Below are positions 8,150 through 17,051 of a stretch of 64,000 nt of DNA, one piece after another (position 1 is the stretch's first letter; each line of letters opens with the position of its first letter). A model generated the notes under the pieces. The model had not been told where the DNA came from. It saw only the letters and a list, made by a program, of their open reading frames with translations, and did not search any database. Position numbers and translations under genes: made by a program. The stretch is from contig CASDWE010000002.1 in the NCBI GenBank assembly GCA_949284685.1, positions 19,064 through 83,063 of the forward strand, written 5' to 3'. The DNA comes from an uncultured bacterium. GTDB lineage: Bacteria > Bacillota_I > Bacilli_A > RFN20 > CAG-826.

Positions 8150-8620
8150 ATGACAAAATTTAAAAAAGCTATAACAAGCGAAACTATGATGTTAATTGGC
8201 TTTTTCTTCACAGTTTTAGCTATTATTATGATGTTTGTTCCTGCTATTGATGGAAAAATTATTAATAGTTCGGTTGATATATTTTTTGATCGCCCTGGTG
8301 CAGATATCCGTGTCGGAGTTTGGCCAGTTTTTCTCGGTTATATGTTAATCGCTTTAGGCGGGATTGTTTTATTAATAATGGCGTTGCCTTTTGTTAAGCC
8401 AACTTTAAAACTTGAAAAAGTAATATTAATAATAACTGTCATTTTATTAACAGCGGGTGCTGTTTTATGTTTTATTACTTATAATCTGGTTATTATAATG
8501 AATAATTTTTCTTCTGGATTACAAAATGTATATTCTCCACTTGCTGGTCCTTATCTAGCTGGAATATTTTCTTTGATTTCAGCTGGATGCACTGTTTGGG
8601 CATTAAAATTAGATTGGTAA
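8150..8620 (+). CDS. Four-helix membrane protein, unknown function
   Basis: No family recognised. The 156-residue protein has helices at about 15-35, 60-85 ('GYMLIALGGIVLLIMALPF'), 92-115 and 132-150. The loop after helix 1 contains 'DIFFDRPGADIRVGVWP'. The overall plan (helix, outer loop, three helices, last one near the C-terminus) matches its upstream neighbour. ATG 8150 is preferred because GGGGG sits 6-7 bases before it; an in-frame ATG at 8135 lies upstream of that site. A bidirectional terminator follows. Confidence 0.75.
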   Translation: MTKFKKAITSETMMLIGFFFTVLAIIMMFVPAIDGKIINSSVDIFFDRPGADIRVGVWPVFLGYMLIALGGIVLLIMALPFVKPTLKLEKVILIITVILLTAGAVLCFITYNLVIIMNNFSSGLQNVYSPLAGPYLAGIFSLISAGCTVWALKLDW

Positions 8621-8646
8621 AAAATCCGCGGAAAGCGGATTTTATT
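8621..8646. terminator. Bidirectional terminator between convergent genes
   Basis: Stem AAATCCGC/GCGGATTT (8622-8629 with 8635-8642), flanked by T-rich tails in both directions. It serves the plus-strand membrane protein gene and the minus-strand pepF gene. Confidence 0.85.
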
Positions 8647-8666
8647 TTAATCTTAACGTTATAATT

Positions 8667-10367
8667 TTATAATTCTTGTTCTTTTTCTTTTAATATTTTA
8701 TATGCTTTTAGCACTATTTTTTTAACATTGCCATCAACAAATGGGTTAATCAAATGATTTTTTTCAAGCAATGTTAAGAATGGATATTTTCCCCCACATT
8801 TACAAAGTTTTACATACTTTTTAAAAGCTTTATCTTTATTTTTGTACATCATTACAAGGAATGACATAGCAATAACTTGTGCTAAAGTGTAGTCAATGTA
8901 ATAAAATGGCGATGAGAAAACATGAGTCTGTCTCATCCAATATCCACCATGACTATAACATGGACAATCTATATATCTCTTGTGAGGAGTATATTTGCTT
9001 TCGATTTCTTTAAATTTTTTGCATCTTTCTTCATGACTTACATTCGGATTTTCATATACCCAATGTTGGAACTCATCAATTGTTATACCATAAGGCAAAA
9101 ATTTAATTGCATCCTCTAAATGTGAAACACAATATTTATTAGCGTCATCTTTAAAAAATAAATCCATATAAGGCCAAGCGAAAAATTCCATTGACATTGA
9201 ATGTATTTCACAAGCCTCTAATGTTGGCATACGATAGGAAGGAATGGAAATATTTCTGCTTAAATAACCTTGAAAAGCGTGTCCAACTTCATGTGTTAAA
9301 ACATTAACATCGGCTTCTGTTCCATTAAAATTAGCAAAAATAAATGGCGACTTATATTTATTTATAAAAGTCATATATCCACCTGGGGCTTTGTATTGTC
9401 TTGCTGTCAAGTCCATTAGATGGTTATCAAGCATAAAATTGAAAAATTCGCCGGTCTCTTTTGACATATTTTCATACATCTTTTTTGCACATTCTAATAA
9501 ATATTGAGAATCCCCAGCAGGTTTTGGATTTCCATCTAAAAATGCAATATTAAAATCATACGCAGCCATCTTATTAAAATTAAGATTTAATCTCTTGGCT
9601 TGCTTTTTATATAATTTTTGACAAATATTAACTACCGACTCACTTATTTGTTTTCGATAAGATGATACCATCTCACTATTGTAATCACTTCGACATAAAC
9701 GCAAATAACCAAGTTCAACAAAATTTTTAAAACCTAACTTTTTTGCCATGCTATCACGAACATGAACTAATTCATCATAAATATCACCAATCTTTTTTTC
9801 ATTATCTAAAAGCCATTTATCAACAGCAATAGTAGCTTCTTTTCTAGTTTTACAATCAATATCCGAGGTAAATTTACCCATTTGTGATAAATTATATGTT
9901 TCTCCTTTAAATTCAATTTGGGCTGAACTCATAACTTTATCATATTCGCTTGTTAATTTATTTTCTTTGACCAATTCATCAATTATTTTTTCATCATAAA
10001 TTCGTAAAGAATTCTCAATCATGAAGAAGTAAAAATTACCAAGTTTTTCCCTTAAAAAATTAACGTATTTGCTTTCAAGAAGTAACTTATAAAAGTTGTT
10101 AATTAGATTGTTTATTAATGGTGATGTTTCATCAATTGTTTCATTTGCTTTCGCAATTTTTTCATCATTTGTGTTTAAAGAATAATGAATTGAAACAAGC
10201 GTCATTTCAGTTTCTATTTCATCTGTAAAACGATGAAATTTTTTTACTACATTTAAAGCTTTTTGTTCATTGTCAGCGTTTTTAAATTCTTCAACTATCT
10301 CCTCCATTTTTTTCTTAATTTTAAAAATTGGAGTAAGTTTTACGGGCATATTTTCGAATTTTGTCAT
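8667..10367 (-). CDS. pepF: M3-family oligoendopeptidase
   Basis: A 566-residue zinc peptidase of the M3B/PepF type. The active site 'LTHEVGHAFQ' (HEXXH, near residue 358) is present, followed about 25 residues later by 'PTLEACEIHSMSMEFF', which supplies the third ligand and the typical helix. The C-terminal region 'YTLAQVIAMSFLVMMYKNK' also fits. These cytosolic enzymes cut short peptides. The start is set at ATG 10367, seven bases after AAGGAG; a longer GTG start would overlap gpmI. It follows gpmI by 13 bases and is probably co-transcribed. Confidence 0.93.
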   Translation of the reverse strand: MTKFENMPVKLTPIFKIKKKMEEIVEEFKNADNEQKALNVVKKFHRFTDEIETEMTLVSIHYSLNTNDEKIAKANETIDETSPLINNLINNFYKLLLESKYVNFLREKLGNFYFFMIENSLRIYDEKIIDELVKENKLTSEYDKVMSSAQIEFKGETYNLSQMGKFTSDIDCKTRKEATIAVDKWLLDNEKKIGDIYDELVHVRDSMAKKLGFKNFVELGYLRLCRSDYNSEMVSSYRKQISESVVNICQKLYKKQAKRLNLNFNKMAAYDFNIAFLDGNPKPAGDSQYLLECAKKMYENMSKETGEFFNFMLDNHLMDLTARQYKAPGGYMTFINKYKSPFIFANFNGTEADVNVLTHEVGHAFQGYLSRNISIPSYRMPTLEACEIHSMSMEFFAWPYMDLFFKDDANKYCVSHLEDAIKFLPYGITIDEFQHWVYENPNVSHEERCKKFKEIESKYTPHKRYIDCPCYSHGGYWMRQTHVFSSPFYYIDYTLAQVIAMSFLVMMYKNKDKAFKKYVKLCKCGGKYPFLTLLEKNHLINPFVDGNVKKIVLKAYKILKEKEQEL

Positions 10368-10380
10368 ATTTTCTCCTTGT

Positions 10381-11985
10381 TCAATCACGAATGATTAAAC
10401 TATTTTCATCCATTTCTTTTGGTTTTTCTTTTCCTAACAAATCAATAATTGTAGGTGCGATATTTGCAAGCTTACCACCACTTTGTAAAAGTTTAATATC
10501 AGTTCTAGATATACAAAATGGAACAGGATTTGTCGTATGAGCAGTAAAAGGATGATTTTTATCGTCTAATATTTCTTCAGCATTGCCATGATCTGCGGTG
10601 ACAATTAAAGTTCCGTTATTTGTTTCACACCACTTAATTAATTTACCAACGCATTCGTCAACTGTTTCAACAGCTTTTACACACGCTTTATAAATTGCGG
10701 TATGCCCAACCATATCACAATTAGCAAAATTAACAATAACTACATCCAAATAATCTTTATTTAATTCTTCTAATAAAGAGTTGCAAACCTCATATGCAGA
10801 CATTTCAGGTTTCAAATCATATGTTGCAACTTTTGGTGAATTAATCAAGATTCTTTTGCAATTTTTAAGTTCTGGTCTTTCCACACCATCAAAGTTCATA
10901 GTTCCATCGAAAAAGAAAGTGACATGAGCGTATTTTTCTGTTTCCGCTATACGCAGCTGATTGTAATTGTTATTGGCAAGCCAAACACCTAAAATATTAT
11001 CTAGCTTTGGCAAAGCAAAAGCTATTTCGCCTTTCACTGAATCAGCATATTTCATCGTGCATACATAAAAGATGTTTTTAAGAATATGGCTTGGAACATA
11101 AGACTTATATGCTAATGTGCCATCATCTTTTAATGGTGGATTTTGATAAAAATATGGATTTGTAATAATTGTTGAAATTTGTATTGCTCTATCCGGTCTA
11201 AAATTCATGAAAATAATTGCGTCATTATCCATGATTCTTCCGTCAACATTTTTGTTATATGCAGGGATTAAAAATTCATCGCTTGCATCTTTTCCAGTCT
11301 TTGGCAAATTTTCATATTGTTGTTTTAAATATTGATGGAAATCATCAAAAGATTGTCCCTCATGATCGACCATCACACGATAAGCAACGTCAACGCGATC
11401 TAAATTTTTATCTCTATCCATGACATAATAACGCCCACCGATATCAGCTATATGACCAAAATTTAATTCATTCATCAAATTTTGTATCTCGTCTAAATAT
11501 TTAACACCAGCTTGTGGATCAACATCTCGTCCATCCATAAAAGCATGATAATAGACATCTTTTAATCCTTCTTGTTTAGCCATTTTTATCATTGCTTTAA
11601 CATGATTGATATGCGAATGCACGCCACCATCGCTTGTCAAGGCAAAAATGTGTAATTTAGAGTCATGTTTTTTTGCATGTCCAATTGCATCAAGATAATG
11701 TTGATTTTTGAAAAAAGTGCCATCCTTAATAGCTTTATTAATTAAAGTTAATGATTGATAAACAATTCGACCAGCACCTATATTCATATGTCCTACTTCA
11801 GAATTTCCCATTTGGCCTTCTGGCAAACCGACAGCTTCACCACTTGCTTCAATCGTAGTGTAAGCGTATTTGTTGAAAAAATAATCTAAATTAGGTTTAT
11901 GTGCATCTTTTATGGCATTGCCATGATCAGATTCTCTTAAACCATATCCATCCATGATACACAAAATAATTGGTTTTTTATTCAT
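10381..11985 (-). CDS. gpmI: 2,3-bisphosphoglycerate-independent phosphoglycerate mutase
   Basis: A 534-residue Mn-dependent glycolytic enzyme converting 3-phosphoglycerate to 2-phosphoglycerate. Alkaline-phosphatase-type metal sites are visible: 'CIMDGYGLRES' at the N-terminus, the phosphoserine loop 'GQMGNSEVGHMNIGAGR', 'DGGVHSH', 'YYHAFMDGRDVDP' and 'VTADHGNAEEILD' near the C-terminus. The length is slightly over the usual 510. ATG 11985 is chosen because GGAGGTTAATAAA stands directly before it. The gene heads a unit with pepF. Confidence 0.97.
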   Translation of the reverse strand: MNKKPIILCIMDGYGLRESDHGNAIKDAHKPNLDYFFNKYAYTTIEASGEAVGLPEGQMGNSEVGHMNIGAGRIVYQSLTLINKAIKDGTFFKNQHYLDAIGHAKKHDSKLHIFALTSDGGVHSHINHVKAMIKMAKQEGLKDVYYHAFMDGRDVDPQAGVKYLDEIQNLMNELNFGHIADIGGRYYVMDRDKNLDRVDVAYRVMVDHEGQSFDDFHQYLKQQYENLPKTGKDASDEFLIPAYNKNVDGRIMDNDAIIFMNFRPDRAIQISTIITNPYFYQNPPLKDDGTLAYKSYVPSHILKNIFYVCTMKYADSVKGEIAFALPKLDNILGVWLANNNYNQLRIAETEKYAHVTFFFDGTMNFDGVERPELKNCKRILINSPKVATYDLKPEMSAYEVCNSLLEELNKDYLDVVIVNFANCDMVGHTAIYKACVKAVETVDECVGKLIKWCETNNGTLIVTADHGNAEEILDDKNHPFTAHTTNPVPFCISRTDIKLLQSGGKLANIAPTIIDLLGKEKPKEMDENSLIIRD

Positions 11986-12047
11986 TTTATTAACCTCCAA
12001 GTAAAATTATAAATATTTATATATTTAAATTACAAGCCAAACGATAA

Positions 12048-12578
12048 TTAAATTAGTTCTCTTTTTTTAACATCATTGAACAAAAATATATAAACATAAG
12101 GTGCGAATCTTATCCAATAATTATATCCAATCACATCCGCGTTATAACTCGCAGATAAGATTCTAAATTGACTATCGATATCATCGATAATTTTAAAGTT
12201 AAATAACAACTCTTCATTTTTTTTAAAACTATCATTTGTCTTAAATAAGTAATAAAGTTCCTGTTTTAAGACAGACATTGTTTGTCTAGCAGTTATGCAT
12301 TCTGTGCTAGTCAAATTTTTAAATGAAACAATATCAATTTCATTATATTTACTCAATGTGGTCGAATTAATTTTGCTCAACGCGGAATTTTTGTTAAAAA
12401 TATCAATAATTGAATTCAAACACTCAAAGCGTTCGTTTAGCAATATTGTTAGAGCGTTAGTGTGTGTTTTTAGTCTTTTTAAAAACAAATAAACAAAAAT
12501 AAGATTTACAAAAAAGAAAAAAGCATAAACAATCACTATTGTCGATAAAACAATCAATGCAATACAAAATGCATTCAT
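12048..12578 (-). CDS. LemA-like membrane protein, divergent
   Basis: A 176-residue protein with one N-terminal membrane helix (about 4-34) and a helical remainder. Its C-terminal part, 'SQFRILSASYNADVIGYNYWIRFAP' then 'FLFNDVKKREL', follows the LemA pattern (RxxYNxxVxxYNxxIxxFP ... FxKREyF). The middle is poorly conserved. LemA proteins are small membrane-anchored four-helix proteins of uncertain role, often linked to two-component signalling or membrane protein quality control. It is divergently transcribed from the lipoprotein nuclease and has a leaderless-type promoter. Confidence 0.7.
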   Translation of the reverse strand: MNAFCIALIVLSTIVIVYAFFFFVNLIFVYLFLKRLKTHTNALTILLNERFECLNSIIDIFNKNSALSKINSTTLSKYNEIDIVSFKNLTSTECITARQTMSVLKQELYYLFKTNDSFKKNEELLFNFKIIDDIDSQFRILSASYNADVIGYNYWIRFAPYVYIFLFNDVKKRELI

Positions 12579-12585
12579 ACTTTAC

Positions 12586-12613
12586 ATTTTAATAGAGAAA
12601 AATAAATTTACAA
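12586..12613 (-). promoter_or_regulatory. Promoter of the LemA-like gene, leaderless arrangement
   Basis: TTGTAA (12613-12608), 16-base spacer, TAAAAT (12591-12586), then seven bases to the ATG. No ribosome binding site is present. Confidence 0.6.
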
Positions 12614-12631
12614 TTTATAATTAATGTAGTT

Positions 12632-14023
12632 ATGAAAAAATCAGTTGTGCTTTTATTTTTTGTAGCAACATTATCATTAACAAGTTGCGATTTTATAAAT
12701 AATTTATTTTTTTCTTCTTCTGAAAGCAAAACTACACAATCGACAACCACATTATCAACTTCTTCAACCGAGAATGCAAAAAATCAAACTTTTTATCATG
12801 TTTTTTCAAAAGATGATTTTGATAAAGATGGTGGGCAAACTACAATTAATGGTCTTAATTTTACATATGATGAATTTACTTATTATTCTTTATATTGGGG
12901 TTATGGAATCCAAATTGGATCTTCTGGAAATCCACAAAAAAATGATTGGAATTTAACTTGCACCTTTAATGATGAAAATGTGATTTTAAAATCTTTAACT
13001 ATGTATTTAACTGTCGCAAATAATGGATTAGGAAATTTTAAAATAGCATCGAATAACTATGAAAATAATGGAATCATTGAAATATCAAATGATCCACAAG
13101 AATTTACATATAACAATATAAATGATGAAACTAATTTTTTAACAATTTCTTTATCATCAGAAAAAAATAGTGCTTTATATTTTTATTCATTAAAATTTGA
13201 AATTGATGTTAATGATAATTCCACTATTTCAATTACTGATGATAATAAAAATAGGACTTCTTTAAAACCTGGTGAAGGAGACATTCCTATGACTGAATAT
13301 GAATTAATATCAGTTGATGAATATTATAATGGCGTGGATTTAACTTTAACGGGTGAAGATTTAAAAAAAGAATTGAATGAAAAAACTTCTGATTTAACTA
13401 AATATCGTTACGAAGATGCTAAATATATATTGCAATACACTGATGAAAATCCAAATAAACCAGGCTATATGTATGGATTGTTTGATGGTGATAATATTCC
13501 ACAAAACTGGGATGGCGGTTCTTCTTGGCAAAGAGAACACGTTTGGGCCTGTGCTAGAATGAATTTAACCGGAACCGCCCGTCCAACAGAATCTACGAAA
13601 AATCACGCTTCAGATTTGCATAATTTGCGTGTTGCATGTCGCGGTGCAAATCAATATCATTCAGATAAATATTATGATGAAGAAATAACAAGCAATAGTT
13701 TATATCCAAATTTAACTCATGATCAAATGACTGGAATGCATTCTTTTAATGGTGATCATCGTGGCGATATTGCAAGAATTTTATTTTATATGTATGTAAC
13801 ATATGATGGCCTAATTTTAACAAATGAAAAATCACAAATGGAAGATGACGAAAATGAAAATTATATTTATTCGATGGGTGTTTTAGATATGTTAATAAAA
13901 TGGAATAATGAGGATAAGGTAGATGAATTTGAAAAACAAAGAAATGACAGAATTTATCAATATCAAAAAAACAGAAATCCATTTATTGACTATCCTAATC
14001 TTATAGAACAATTATTCGCATAA
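12632..14023 (+). CDS. Lipoprotein endonuclease, endonuclease I (EndA/NucM) family
   Basis: A 463-residue surface lipoprotein. The signal peptide ends in the lipobox LTSC (lipidated Cys19), followed by a Ser/Thr linker. Residues about 45-195 look like a beta-rich module, and residues about 225-460 form the PF04231 nuclease. The catalytic region is visible as 'SWQREHVWACARMN' (His near 303), 'HASDLHNLRV' and 'NGDHRGDIARILFYMYV'. The family cuts DNA and RNA without sequence preference; tethered outside the cell it would supply nucleotides or clear extracellular DNA. TATAAT at 12616-12621 lies ten bases before the ATG and there is no ribosome binding site. Confidence 0.9.
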   Translation: MKKSVVLLFFVATLSLTSCDFINNLFFSSSESKTTQSTTTLSTSSTENAKNQTFYHVFSKDDFDKDGGQTTINGLNFTYDEFTYYSLYWGYGIQIGSSGNPQKNDWNLTCTFNDENVILKSLTMYLTVANNGLGNFKIASNNYENNGIIEISNDPQEFTYNNINDETNFLTISLSSEKNSALYFYSLKFEIDVNDNSTISITDDNKNRTSLKPGEGDIPMTEYELISVDEYYNGVDLTLTGEDLKKELNEKTSDLTKYRYEDAKYILQYTDENPNKPGYMYGLFDGDNIPQNWDGGSSWQREHVWACARMNLTGTARPTESTKNHASDLHNLRVACRGANQYHSDKYYDEEITSNSLYPNLTHDQMTGMHSFNGDHRGDIARILFYMYVTYDGLILTNEKSQMEDDENENYIYSMGVLDMLIKWNNEDKVDEFEKQRNDRIYQYQKNRNPFIDYPNLIEQLFA

Positions 14024-14024
14024 T

Positions 14025-14054
14025 TTGACTAAAATATTAGATGTATGCTATCAT
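14025..14054 (+). promoter_or_regulatory. Promoter of the HAD phosphatase gene
   Basis: TTGACT (14025-14030), 18-base spacer and extended -10 TGCTATCAT (14046-14054). The predicted start is near 14061, where an ATG opens a five-codon reading frame that ends just before the HAD start. Confidence 0.55.
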
Positions 14055-14080
14055 TTTGTTATGGAAGGTAACTATTGAAT

Positions 14081-14926
14081 ATGGCAAATCAACCAATAAT
14101 GGCTATCATGTATGATTTTGATAAAACTTTATCTACAACAGACATGCAAAATTATTCTTTTATTCCTAATTTGGGTTTAACTCCGCAAGAATTTTGGGGA
14201 GATACGACAATTTTTAGTGAAAAAACTGGAGTTGAAAGAATTCTTTCTTATATGTATGTAATGATACAAAAAGCAAAAGAAAAAGGAATAAAAATCAATA
14301 GAGAATATTTAAGAGAATGTGGAAAAAATATCAAATTCTTTCCTGGCGTATCAACTTGGTTTAAAAGAATTAATGAATATGGTGCTTCAAAAGGTGTTAA
14401 AGTAGAACATTATTTAGTTTCATCAGGAACAAAAGAAATTATTGAAGGATGCTCCATTATTAATGAATTTAAAGCTGTTTATGGTTGCGAATATTATTAT
14501 GAAAATAATGAACCTGTTTGGCCAAAGATGGCGATAAATTATACACAAAAAACTCAATTCTTTTTCAGAATCGCAAAAGGCGTCTACGATCCTAGCGATG
14601 ATGAAGGAGTAAACGAAAAAACTAGAAAGCTTAGAGTTCCATATGGAAATATCGTTTATATGGGTGATGGAATGACAGATATTGCATGTATGACATTAGT
14701 AAAGAAAAATGGCGGTCATTCAATTGCCTTATATCCAGAAAAAGATCAACAAAAAGTTAAACGACTATATGATGAAGGCCGCGTTAGTTTTATTTGTCGT
14801 GCTGATTATAGTGCTAATTCAGATTTAGAAAAAGTAATTGAGTTGTTAATTGATAAAATTGCAACATATGCTGAGATTGAAAAAAAACAAAATCTACTAG
14901 CGAATAAAGATGCAAAAGAACTTTAA
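14081..14926 (+). CDS. HAD-superfamily phosphatase
   Basis: A 281-residue protein with HAD motif I 'MYDFDKTLSTTD' at the N-terminus, motif II 'YLVSSGTKEIIEG' and motif IV 'VYMGDGMTDIACM'. Its cap region is inserted between motifs I and II, as in type I HADs of the phosphoserine phosphatase-like group. The substrate is not evident. The start is uncertain: ATG 14081 has GGAAGG twelve bases away, whereas an in-frame TTG at 14075 has it at six. The downstream genes S1 and pgi are on the same strand but have their own promoter region. Confidence 0.85.
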   Translation: MANQPIMAIMYDFDKTLSTTDMQNYSFIPNLGLTPQEFWGDTTIFSEKTGVERILSYMYVMIQKAKEKGIKINREYLRECGKNIKFFPGVSTWFKRINEYGASKGVKVEHYLVSSGTKEIIEGCSIINEFKAVYGCEYYYENNEPVWPKMAINYTQKTQFFFRIAKGVYDPSDDEGVNEKTRKLRVPYGNIVYMGDGMTDIACMTLVKKNGGHSIALYPEKDQQKVKRLYDEGRVSFICRADYSANSDLEKVIELLIDKIATYAEIEKKQNLLANKDAKEL

Positions 14927-14990
14927 GTAAAAATATAAAACACTTTTGTTTTATATAATAATAGTGATATATTATTTAGCGAGGTGAAAA

Positions 14991-15365
14991 ATGCCCACTA
15001 AACACTTTGTAGATGAAATGCTTTATGTCACTATTAAGGAAGTGAAGCCATACGCTGCTTTTTTTGTTACGGATGATAATCAAAACGGCATGGTTCACAT
15101 ATCTGAAATAAGTGACAATTTTATTAAGGACATCTCAAAATTTTTTGTAAAAGGCGATGTTATTAAAATTAAAATTTTGCAAATCGATGAAAAAGATGGG
15201 TTTATTCGTGGTTCATATAAAAGGATTAAAGACGAGGAAAAATTTTCTTCACACATTGATCTTAGATATGCACTAGATAGCGATAAAGCTGATTTTGAAC
15301 CTCTTGCAAATAAAATACCTCAATGGATAGATGAAACAATTAAAAGAAAGGGTTTAAAAAAATGA
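14991..15365 (+). CDS. S1-domain RNA-binding protein (YugI/GSP13-like)
   Basis: A 124-residue protein made of one S1/OB RNA-binding domain (residues about 8-78: 'VTIKEVKPYAAFFV', 'GMVHISEIS', 'KGDVIKIKILQIDEKDGFIRGS') and a short helical tail. It resembles general stress protein 13/CvfD, a ribosome-associated regulator. In Bacillus the homologue yugI also lies near pgi. A GAGGTG site precedes the ATG, and TATAAT-like boxes lie at about 14953-14958. The stop overlaps the pgi start (ATGATG), so the two are coupled. Confidence 0.88.
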   Translation: MPTKHFVDEMLYVTIKEVKPYAAFFVTDDNQNGMVHISEISDNFIKDISKFFVKGDVIKIKILQIDEKDGFIRGSYKRIKDEEKFSSHIDLRYALDSDKADFEPLANKIPQWIDETIKRKGLKK

Positions 15366-16660
15366 TGCCAGAATTAATATTATTGAATTTAAGACATACC
15401 GATGGCTTTTTGGATTGTATGAAAGAATATGAAGAAAAAGCCGTAAATATTGATAAAATGATTAGAGAAAAAACAGGACCCGGTAATGATTATCTTGGCT
15501 GGTTTGATTATCCAAATACAATTGATAAAAATCTTGTCTTTAAAATTAAAAAAGACGCTGAATTTGTTAGAGATAATTTTGACGTTTTAGTAGTTTGTGG
15601 TATCGGTGGTTCCTACTTAGGTGCGCGTGCCGCGATTGAAGCACTAGGCGGGCTTAAAAGAAATGACAAAATTGAAATTATATATGTAGGAAACACTTTT
15701 TCCCCTACTTATACAGCACAAATTTTAGACTACTTAAAAGATAGAAAATTTGCGATAAATGTAGTTTCTAAATCAGGAACAACAACAGAAACCGCGATTG
15801 CTTTTAGATTATTAAGAGAATTATTAATATCACAAGTTGGTGAAGAAGGAGCAAAAAAAGCTATTTTTGCAACAACCGATAAAGATAAAGGTGCTTTAAA
15901 AGAACTTTGTGATAAATATGGCTATACAAGATATGATTTGCCATCAAATATTGGAGGCAGGTTTTCAGTTTTCACACCAGTTGGACTATTCCCAATAGCG
16001 GTCGCAGGATTTGACATCGAACTATTTTTAATAGGCGCTAAACGAGGCTATTACGATTTTGATGATTATCATTTAAATGACAACCAGGCCTACGAATATG
16101 CATGTTTTCGCGACTATATGTATCGCAAAAAAAATAAAAGCGTTGAATTATTTGTTCAATACGAACCACAATTTTGTCAACTTAATGAATGGTTAAAACA
16201 ATTATTTGGCGAAAGTGAAGGAAAAGAAAAGAAAGGTTTATTACCTGATTCAGTATCTTTTTCCACTGATTTACATTCATTAGGACAATTTATTCAGGAT
16301 GGATCTCCAATTTTATTTGAAACAATATTAAAAGTTGATAAGCCTTTAGCGGATGTAGAAATACCATTAGATAAGGATGATTTAGATGGTTTAAATTATT
16401 TACAGGGTAAAAAATTATCGTTTGTGAATGAAATGGCCTTTGAAGGAACAGTAAAAGCACACGCTGATGATGGAAAGGTTCCATGCATAATTATTTATCT
16501 TGAAAAAATGGATGAATATAACCTTGGTTATTTGATGTACTTTTTTATGAAAGCTTGTGCAATGTCAGCGTATTTATTGGATATTAATCCATTCAATCAA
16601 CCTGGTGTTGAAATTTATAAGAAAAACATGTTTCATTTGTTAGGAAAAAAAGGCTATTAA
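15362..16660 (+). CDS. pgi: Glucose-6-phosphate isomerase
   Basis: A 432-residue bacterial-type enzyme that interconverts glucose 6-phosphate and fructose 6-phosphate. Substrate-loop motifs are visible: 'VVCGIGGSYLGARAAIEAL', 'NVVSKSGTTTETAIAF', 'GGRFSVFTPVGLFPIAVAG' and the C-terminal 'INPFNQPGVEIYKKNMF' with the catalytic lysine. Two adjacent ATGs (15362 and 15365) are possible starts; the first overlaps the stop of the S1-domain gene. Confidence 0.97.
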   Translation: MMPELILLNLRHTDGFLDCMKEYEEKAVNIDKMIREKTGPGNDYLGWFDYPNTIDKNLVFKIKKDAEFVRDNFDVLVVCGIGGSYLGARAAIEALGGLKRNDKIEIIYVGNTFSPTYTAQILDYLKDRKFAINVVSKSGTTTETAIAFRLLRELLISQVGEEGAKKAIFATTDKDKGALKELCDKYGYTRYDLPSNIGGRFSVFTPVGLFPIAVAGFDIELFLIGAKRGYYDFDDYHLNDNQAYEYACFRDYMYRKKNKSVELFVQYEPQFCQLNEWLKQLFGESEGKEKKGLLPDSVSFSTDLHSLGQFIQDGSPILFETILKVDKPLADVEIPLDKDDLDGLNYLQGKKLSFVNEMAFEGTVKAHADDGKVPCIIIYLEKMDEYNLGYLMYFFMKACAMSAYLLDINPFNQPGVEIYKKNMFHLLGKKGY

Positions 16661-16676
16661 AAAGGTAAAAATATTA

Positions 16677-16706
16677 TTGACTTTATTTGGCGTAAAATGA
16701 TATATT
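16677..16706 (+). promoter_or_regulatory. Promoter of the tRNA cluster
   Basis: TTGACT (16677-16682), 18-base spacer and TATATT (16701-16706), about 25 bases before tRNA-Val. Confidence 0.6.
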
Positions 16707-16731
16707 ATTAAAGCGCATTGCAGGCCCAACA

Positions 16732-16807
16732 GGATGCTTAGCTCAGTTGGGAGAGCATCGCCTTTACACGGCGGAGGTCGTGGGTTCGAGTCCCTCAGCA
16801 TCCACCA
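16732..16807 (+). tRNA. tRNA-Val (anticodon TAC)
   Basis: Acceptor GGATGCT/AGCATCC, anticodon stem TCGCC/GGCGG with loop TTTACAC, T-arm GTGGGTTCGAGTCCCTC, and encoded CCA. Confidence 0.97.
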
Positions 16808-16823
16808 AATAAAGTTTAAATAT

Positions 16824-16907
16824 GGAGGGGTAGCGAAGTGGCTAAACGCGGTTGACTGTAAATCAACTCCTACGGGTTCGGCGGTTCGAATCTGCCCCCC
16901 TCCACCA
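16824..16907 (+). tRNA. tRNA-Tyr (anticodon GTA)
   Basis: Acceptor GGAGGGG/CCCCTCC, anticodon stem GTTGA/TCAAC with loop CTGTAAA, a long class II variable arm and encoded CCA. Confidence 0.97.
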
Positions 16908-16921
16908 GATCTATCAAAGTT

Positions 16922-16997
16922 TGGGGTGTAGCCAAGCGGTAAGGCAACAGACTTTGACTCTGTCATCTCGGTGGTTCGATCCCACCCACCCCAGCCA
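16922..16997 (+). tRNA. tRNA-Gln (anticodon TTG)
   Basis: Acceptor TGGGGTG/CACCCCA, anticodon stem ACAGA/TCTGT with loop CTTTGAC, discriminator G and encoded CCA. Confidence 0.97.
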
Positions 16998-17011
16998 ATA
17001 ATTAAAAAATA

Positions 17012-17039
17012 TTGACATCATCAAGCAAATTATTAAAAT
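17012..17039 (+). promoter_or_regulatory. Internal promoter for tRNA-Lys and following tRNAs
   Basis: Consensus TTGACA (17012-17017), 16-base spacer and TAAAAT (17034-17039), thirteen bases before tRNA-Lys. It splits the six tRNAs into two transcription units. Confidence 0.7.
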
Positions 17040-17051
17040 AGTATTTGCTAT

